10,279 nucleotides of DNA, taken from Planctomycetota bacterium. Its GTDB lineage: Bacteria; Planctomycetota; UBA1135; GCA-002686595. The DNA is taken from contig JABFRZ010000136.1 of the NCBI GenBank assembly GCA_013140785.1, positions 1 to 10,279 on the forward strand, in the 5' to 3' direction. Below the pieces are notes generated by a model. That model made no database searches. It saw nothing but the letters and a program-made list of their open reading frames with translations, and was not told the DNA's origin. Below, one piece after another: positions 7,252 through 10,279 of the stretch (positions within the stretch are counted from its first letter, which is position 1; each line of letters starts with the position of its first letter). Position numbers and translations under genes: made by a program.

Positions 7252-7935
7252 GTGAGCCAGAACCCGGAGCACGTCACTCCTACCTGGCTCGTCGTCCTGC
7301 CGGCGCAGATCTCTGAGGGAGATCTCACCCGGCTGCACTCCGAGGTCCAGGGGCGCGGCTGGAGCGCGGGCTCCTCGCGCGGCGAGGAGCAGGTGATCCT
7401 GGCCGTGCAGGGTCCTCACGATCCGGAGGAGATCCGCAGCGTGCTCGCCGGGCGCTTCGAGATGGACATCATCCCGGTCCTCGAGGGAGAGCGGTACAAG
7501 CTCCAGCGTGCTCGCCGCCACTTCCAGTCGACGCTGGTGACGGGCCTCGGCCTGCTGGTCCTCGTCGGGCTCGTGGTGCCGCTCGTCGGCTTCCTCGAGC
7601 CCCCGCCCGGGACGATCTTCTCCCCGGACCTCGTGCGCGTGGCGCGGGTGGACGAGGTCGCGGTGGGCGAGCGGCTGCTCGTGCGTCTGTCGGAGAAGCC
7701 GGTCTTCGTCCTGCGTCTCGCCCCCGAGCGCTGGCACGCCGTCTCGGCCTCCTGCACCTTCATGGACGACTGCCTGCTGGAATGGGATGCGGAGCGCCGC
7801 CAGCTCCTGTGTCCGTGTCACGGCTGCGCCTTCGACGTCCACGGCAACGTCGTCCACCCGCCGGCTTCGCTGCCCCTCGTCCGTCTGGAGGTGGTCCAGA
7901 GCGTCGATGGCCTCTTCGTGCGGAGGACCCTGTGA
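7252..7935 (+). CDS. Rieske-type membrane protein with N-terminal DAHP-synthase-like ferredoxin-fold domain and an altered cluster motif
   Basis: 227 residues from GTG 7252, with AAGG 7 nt upstream. Three parts are visible. Residues 10-90 resemble the N-terminal ferredoxin-like domain of type Ib DAHP synthases: SRGEEQVILAVQG, then IIPVLEGERYKLQRARRHF, parallel the family pattern of a S(K/R)G-E-R-T-V-I-G block and a PYKL-SREF end. A single membrane helix follows (about 93-115). The C-terminal part is a Rieske fold, with C168-T-F-M-D-D-C174 and C187-P-C-H190-G-C192. Rieske proteins use Cys-X-His and Cys-X-X-His as [2Fe-2S] ligands. Here position 170 is Phe and the first loop is one residue longer than CTHLGC, while C187, H190 and the two disulfide-type cysteines (C174, C189) remain. 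It overlaps the cytochrome b gene by 4 bp. It is clearly a complex subunit, but a normal Rieske cluster cannot be assumed. Confidence 0.85.
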   Translation: MSQNPEHVTPTWLVVLPAQISEGDLTRLHSEVQGRGWSAGSSRGEEQVILAVQGPHDPEEIRSVLAGRFEMDIIPVLEGERYKLQRARRHFQSTLVTGLGLLVLVGLVVPLVGFLEPPPGTIFSPDLVRVARVDEVAVGERLLVRLSEKPVFVLRLAPERWHAVSASCTFMDDCLLEWDAERRQLLCPCHGCAFDVHGNVVHPPASLPLVRLEVVQSVDGLFVRRTL

Positions 7936-8567
7936 GCTCGAAGCACGGCCAGGAAGGACTCCTGCGAGCGATCGGGAGCGCGCTCCGCCAGCCGGTGCCG
8001 CCCGAGTACCGCGGTTGGCTGGCCTTCGGGTGGACGTGCACGGCCTTGCTGGTCGTGCTGGGCCTGAGCGGCGCCCTGCTGTCGATCTACTACCTCCCGG
8101 CCGTGGATGCCGCCGCCGCGAGCGTGCGCTTCCTCGTGCGCGAGGTCACCTGGGGGTGGCTGGTGCGCGGGATCCACCGCTGGGGTTCCGCTCTCCTGAT
8201 CGGCTTCGCCACGTTGCAGCTCCTGCGCGTCTTCCTCGCGGGCAGCTACCGCGGCGCGAAGGCCGGTAGCTGGGTGCTCGGAGTCCTGCTGTTCGCCGTC
8301 GTCCTCGGCCTCGCCTTCACCGGCGAGCTCCTGCCCTGGGATCCCGATTCCGTCGCGCTCGCCACCTCCGCCCTCGAGGGGACGAACGCCATCCCCATCG
8401 CCGGTCCGCCGCTCGCCGGGCTGATGCGCGGCAGCTCCGAGGTGGGCGTCGCCACTCTCGCCCGGGCCCATGCCGCGCACGCGCTGGTCCTGCCCTGGCT
8501 CGCCTTCCTGCTCCTCCTCCTGAACCTCTGGTTCCTGGCGCGTTCTCGCAGGCGGAGCGGCTCGTGA
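7932..8567 (+). CDS. Cytochrome b N-terminal subunit (PetB/b6-like) lacking the n-side heme ligands
   Basis: 211 residues from GTG 7932, overlapping the Rieske stop as GTGA. Four membrane helices fit the b6 plan: VPPEYRGWLAFGW (helix A entry), VRGIHRWGSALL (B), TGELLPWD (end of C, Qo-site region), then IPIAGPPLAGLMRGSSEVG and AHALVLPW (D). In b6 the heme ligands are two His in helix B, 14 apart, and two in helix D, 15 apart. Here H82 and H183 hold the positions of the p-side (bL) ligands. The n-side (bH) positions are Gln96 (ATLQLLRVF) and Asn198 (LLNLWFLARS). The spacing is b6-type, so the alignment is firm. The Cys that anchors the extra heme in b6 also seems absent (Ala or Phe at that site). 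The subunit should therefore bind one b heme. It belongs with the following gene, a split cytochrome b as in b6f. Confidence 0.9.
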   Translation: MSSKHGQEGLLRAIGSALRQPVPPEYRGWLAFGWTCTALLVVLGLSGALLSIYYLPAVDAAAASVRFLVREVTWGWLVRGIHRWGSALLIGFATLQLLRVFLAGSYRGAKAGSWVLGVLLFAVVLGLAFTGELLPWDPDSVALATSALEGTNAIPIAGPPLAGLMRGSSEVGVATLARAHAAHALVLPWLAFLLLLLNLWFLARSRRRSGS

Positions 8568-9151
8568 TCCTCGTTCTGGAGCGCGGCACGAGTGCGGAGG
8601 AGCTGGCCGGCATCCTCGAGCGCATGCGGGAGCTGGGGCTCTCTGGGCAGGCGCTCCACGTCGGCCCGAAGCCGCTGATCCACATCACCGGCGGACGGAC
8701 GCGGCGTGCGAGGCGCCTGCTCGCGCTCGAGCGCGTGCAGGGCATCGTGCCGACGTCGGGGCCGCGGGTGAGGCAGGAGGGCCGGCGCTTCTATCCCTAT
8801 CACGCGTTGCGGGCGAGCGCCGCCGGCATGGTCCTGTTCGGCGCGCTGCTCGCCCTGGCCGGGTTCTTCCCGCCGGGCGTCGGGAGCGCGCCCGCCCCCG
8901 GCGAAGCGCTGCCGGCGCCGGAGTGGCCCTGGTATCTCGCCCCCCTGCGCGGGCTGCTCTCGCTGGCGCCGGCGCGGCCGGCCTGGATCGGTCCGACGGT
9001 GCTCGTGCTCCTCGGCGCGCTCGTGCTCTCGCTGCCGGCGCTCGATCGCACGCGCGGTCCGTTCGTGCGAGAGCGCTGGCCCGTGCTCGCCGCCGGGCTC
9101 GCCCTGCTCGTCGCGTTGGTCGTCCTTGGCATTGCGGAAGGAGCGGCATGA
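8564..9151 (+). CDS. Subunit-IV-like cytochrome b C-terminal subunit with N-terminal ferredoxin-fold domain
   Basis: 195 residues from GTG 8564, GTGA overlap with the cytochrome b gene. Residues 1-80 (MILVLERGTSAEELAGILER, then ELGLSGQALHVG, then LERVQGIVPT) resemble the same DAHP-synthase-type ferredoxin-like domain found at the front of the Rieske protein here. RRFYPYHALRA then opens the subunit IV part. Three membrane helices follow (about 90-107, 140-160, 173-190), with the Qo-site motif as P119-E120-W-P-W-Y124 instead of the usual PEWY, and the conserved P-A-L-D-R after the second helix. The Glu of PEWY is kept, with two residues inserted before Tyr. This is the expected partner of the split cytochrome b. 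The extra N-terminal domain is not part of normal PetD and would sit on the cytoplasmic side. Confidence 0.87.
   Translation: MILVLERGTSAEELAGILERMRELGLSGQALHVGPKPLIHITGGRTRRARRLLALERVQGIVPTSGPRVRQEGRRFYPYHALRASAAGMVLFGALLALAGFFPPGVGSAPAPGEALPAPEWPWYLAPLRGLLSLAPARPAWIGPTVLVLLGALVLSLPALDRTRGPFVRERWPVLAAGLALLVALVVLGIAEGAA
9136..9143 (+). promoter_or_regulatory. Shine-Dalgarno site for the nine-heme cytochrome gene
   Basis: GGAAGGAG lies 4 nt before ATG 9148, inside the 3' end of the subunit IV gene. Together with the ATGA overlap it fixes the start of the last gene. Confidence 0.7.
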
Positions 9152-10279
9152 GCGCTGCCCTCCTGGGCTCGCTGTTCCTGTTCGCGCTGCCACCGGCAGC
9201 GCTCCCCATCCAGGAGAGCTGCGGGGTGTGCCATGGCGACGTCGGCCTCGACGAGCGTGGCGCCGCCCATGCGGCGGCAGGGATCGGCTGCGTGGACTGC
9301 CACGGCGGCCAGGCAGGCGTGCTCGAGCTGCCCCAGGCGCACGGCACGGGCGTGCATGTCCCGCGGCGGCCGCGCGCCCAGGTCGAACTGTGTGGCGGGT
9401 GCCATTCGGACCAGGAGCGCATGCGCGGCTGGGGCCTGCGCACGGACCAGTTGCTCCTGTTCGGGACGAGCGCTCATGGCCAGCGTCTGGCGGAGGCCGA
9501 TGACGCCGAGGTCGCGACCTGCGTGAGCTGTCACGGCGCCCACGGGGTGCTGAAGGCCTCGGACCCGCGCTCGCCGGTGCACCCTTTCCGCCAGACGGAG
9601 ACATGCAGCCGCTGCCACGCGGACGCCGCGCTGGCCGCCCGCCACGAGCTCCGCGCCGATGCAACCGCGCTCTACCGCGAGTCCGTGCACGGCCGCGCCC
9701 TGCTCGAGGAGGGTTCCCTCGCCGCTCCGGCCTGCACCGGCTGCCACGGATCCCACGGCGCGACGCCGCCGCGCGTGGATGAGGTCGGACACGTGTGCGG
9801 GGGCTGCCACACGGCCGTGCAGGAGCGCTTCGAGCAGGGTCCGCACCTGGCGGCGGCCCGCGACGGACTGCTCGAGGAGTGCGTCTCCTGTCACGACAGC
9901 CACGCGGTCCGAGCGCCCTCGATCGAGATGCTGGTCGGCGACGGCGCCGGCCACTGCGGCTCGTGCCACGCGCGCGATCCCGAGGCGACGGCGGTCGGCG
10001 CCGGACTGCACGAGACGTTGAGCGGGTTCGATGCGCGGCTCCGGGCGACGGAAGAAGCGCTGGCCGGCGCCTCCCGCCGCGGGATCTTCGTCGAGCCCGA
10101 GAGCGACATGCTGCGCGAAGCACGCGCGCTGCGCCGTCGGGCGGGCCCGCTGGTGCACGCGCTTTCGGTCCAGGCGCTGAACGACATGCTCGAGCGCGGG
10201 GACGGCATGCTGGCGGAGACGCGCGAGGGCATCGAGAACAGGTCGCGCGAGCTGCGCGATCGCAAGGTGTTCGTCGTGG
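9148..10279 (+). CDS. Nine-heme c-type cytochrome with C-terminal helical region (3' end beyond the window)
   Basis: The frame is open from ATG 9148 to the window edge (377 codons). The start overlaps the subunit IV stop as ATGA. The N-terminus MSAALLGSLFLFALPPAALP is a short export signal without basic residues, so its strength is uncertain. Nine CXXCH motifs: CGVCH at 25, CVDCH, CGGCH, CVSCH, CSRCH, CTGCH, CGGCH, CVSCH, CGSCH at 270. Additional spaced His residues (SAHGQ, SVHGR, GPHLA) could be distal ligands. After the last heme come about 100 charged, Ala/Leu-rich residues (for example DARLRATEEALAGASRRG and LREARALRRR) that look like a helical hairpin or coiled coil. Position at the end of the bc-type operon suggests it is the c-type subunit that takes the place of cytochrome f or c1. 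This is inference. More hemes could follow outside the window. Confidence 0.87.
   Translation, partial: MSAALLGSLFLFALPPAALPIQESCGVCHGDVGLDERGAAHAAAGIGCVDCHGGQAGVLELPQAHGTGVHVPRRPRAQVELCGGCHSDQERMRGWGLRTDQLLLFGTSAHGQRLAEADDAEVATCVSCHGAHGVLKASDPRSPVHPFRQTETCSRCHADAALAARHELRADATALYRESVHGRALLEEGSLAAPACTGCHGSHGATPPRVDEVGHVCGGCHTAVQERFEQGPHLAAARDGLLEECVSCHDSHAVRAPSIEMLVGDGAGHCGSCHARDPEATAVGAGLHETLSGFDARLRATEEALAGASRRGIFVEPESDMLREARALRRRAGPLVHALSVQALNDMLERGDGMLAETREGIENRSRELRDRKVFVV

Noticed and set aside
7753..7765. Frameshift as the explanation of the altered Rieske motif
   Set aside because: The frame is continuous and correct on both sides (WHAVSASC before, CPCHG after), and no single-base indel restores CTH.
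8246..10158. Long minus-strand open frames (625 and 452 codons) opposite the cytochrome b and nine-heme genes
   Set aside because: Their products are Arg/Ala/Pro-rich without domains, whereas the plus strand has heme motifs, membrane helices and 4-bp gene overlaps.
1..10279. tRNA, rRNA or riboswitch
   Set aside because: No cloverleaf, rRNA core or known aptamer pattern was seen; the window is almost fully coding.

Overview
This is a high-GC window from a diderm (outer-membrane) bacterium. It is built almost entirely from electron-transfer genes: 36 c-type heme motifs (CXXCH) in four cytochromes, an outer-membrane beta-barrel candidate and a cytochrome b/Rieske complex. The layout suggests an environmental bacterium that respires, or takes electrons from, something outside the cell. 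I cannot name the phylum from the sequence; Planctomycetota, Acidobacteriota, Myxococcota and similar high-GC lineages are all possible.

Two gene blocks diverge from a 194-bp spacer at 6352-6545. The minus-strand block reads leftward: a beta-barrel protein ending in Phe (4870-6351), an overlapping 13-heme lipoprotein cytochrome (3848-4882), a decaheme OmcA/MtrC-type lipoprotein cytochrome (780-3632), and a membrane-anchored protein of unknown function that runs off the left edge (1-768). Barrel, periplasmic multiheme and surface multiheme together are the parts of a porin-cytochrome conduit, as in MtrCAB or OmbB-OmaB-OmcB, which moves electrons across the outer membrane.

The plus-strand block reads rightward: a tetraheme c554-like cytochrome (6546-7241), a Rieske-type protein (7252-7935), the N-terminal half of a split cytochrome b (7932-8567), a subunit-IV-like second half (8564-9151) and a nine-heme cytochrome running off the right edge (9148-end). 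The last four genes are chained by 4-bp GTGA/ATGA overlaps. The natural reading is a quinol-oxidising (or quinone-reducing) inner-membrane complex wired through c-hemes to the outer-membrane conduit.

The bc-type complex is unusual in three ways. (1) Cytochrome b keeps the two His ligands of the p-side heme (H82, H183), but both n-side heme ligand positions are replaced (Gln96, Asn198). (2) The Rieske cluster motif has Phe170 where the first His ligand should be. (3) Both the Rieske protein and subunit IV start with a cytosolic domain resembling the ferredoxin-like regulatory domain of DAHP synthase. I do not know a described complex with this combination.

A 187-bp MITE-like palindromic element with 21-bp perfect terminal inverted repeats and a TA duplication inside CTAG sits within codon 8 of the leftmost gene. 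It adds exactly 63 codons and leaves the frame open. A 17-bp tandem repeat lies at the 3' end of the 13-heme gene.
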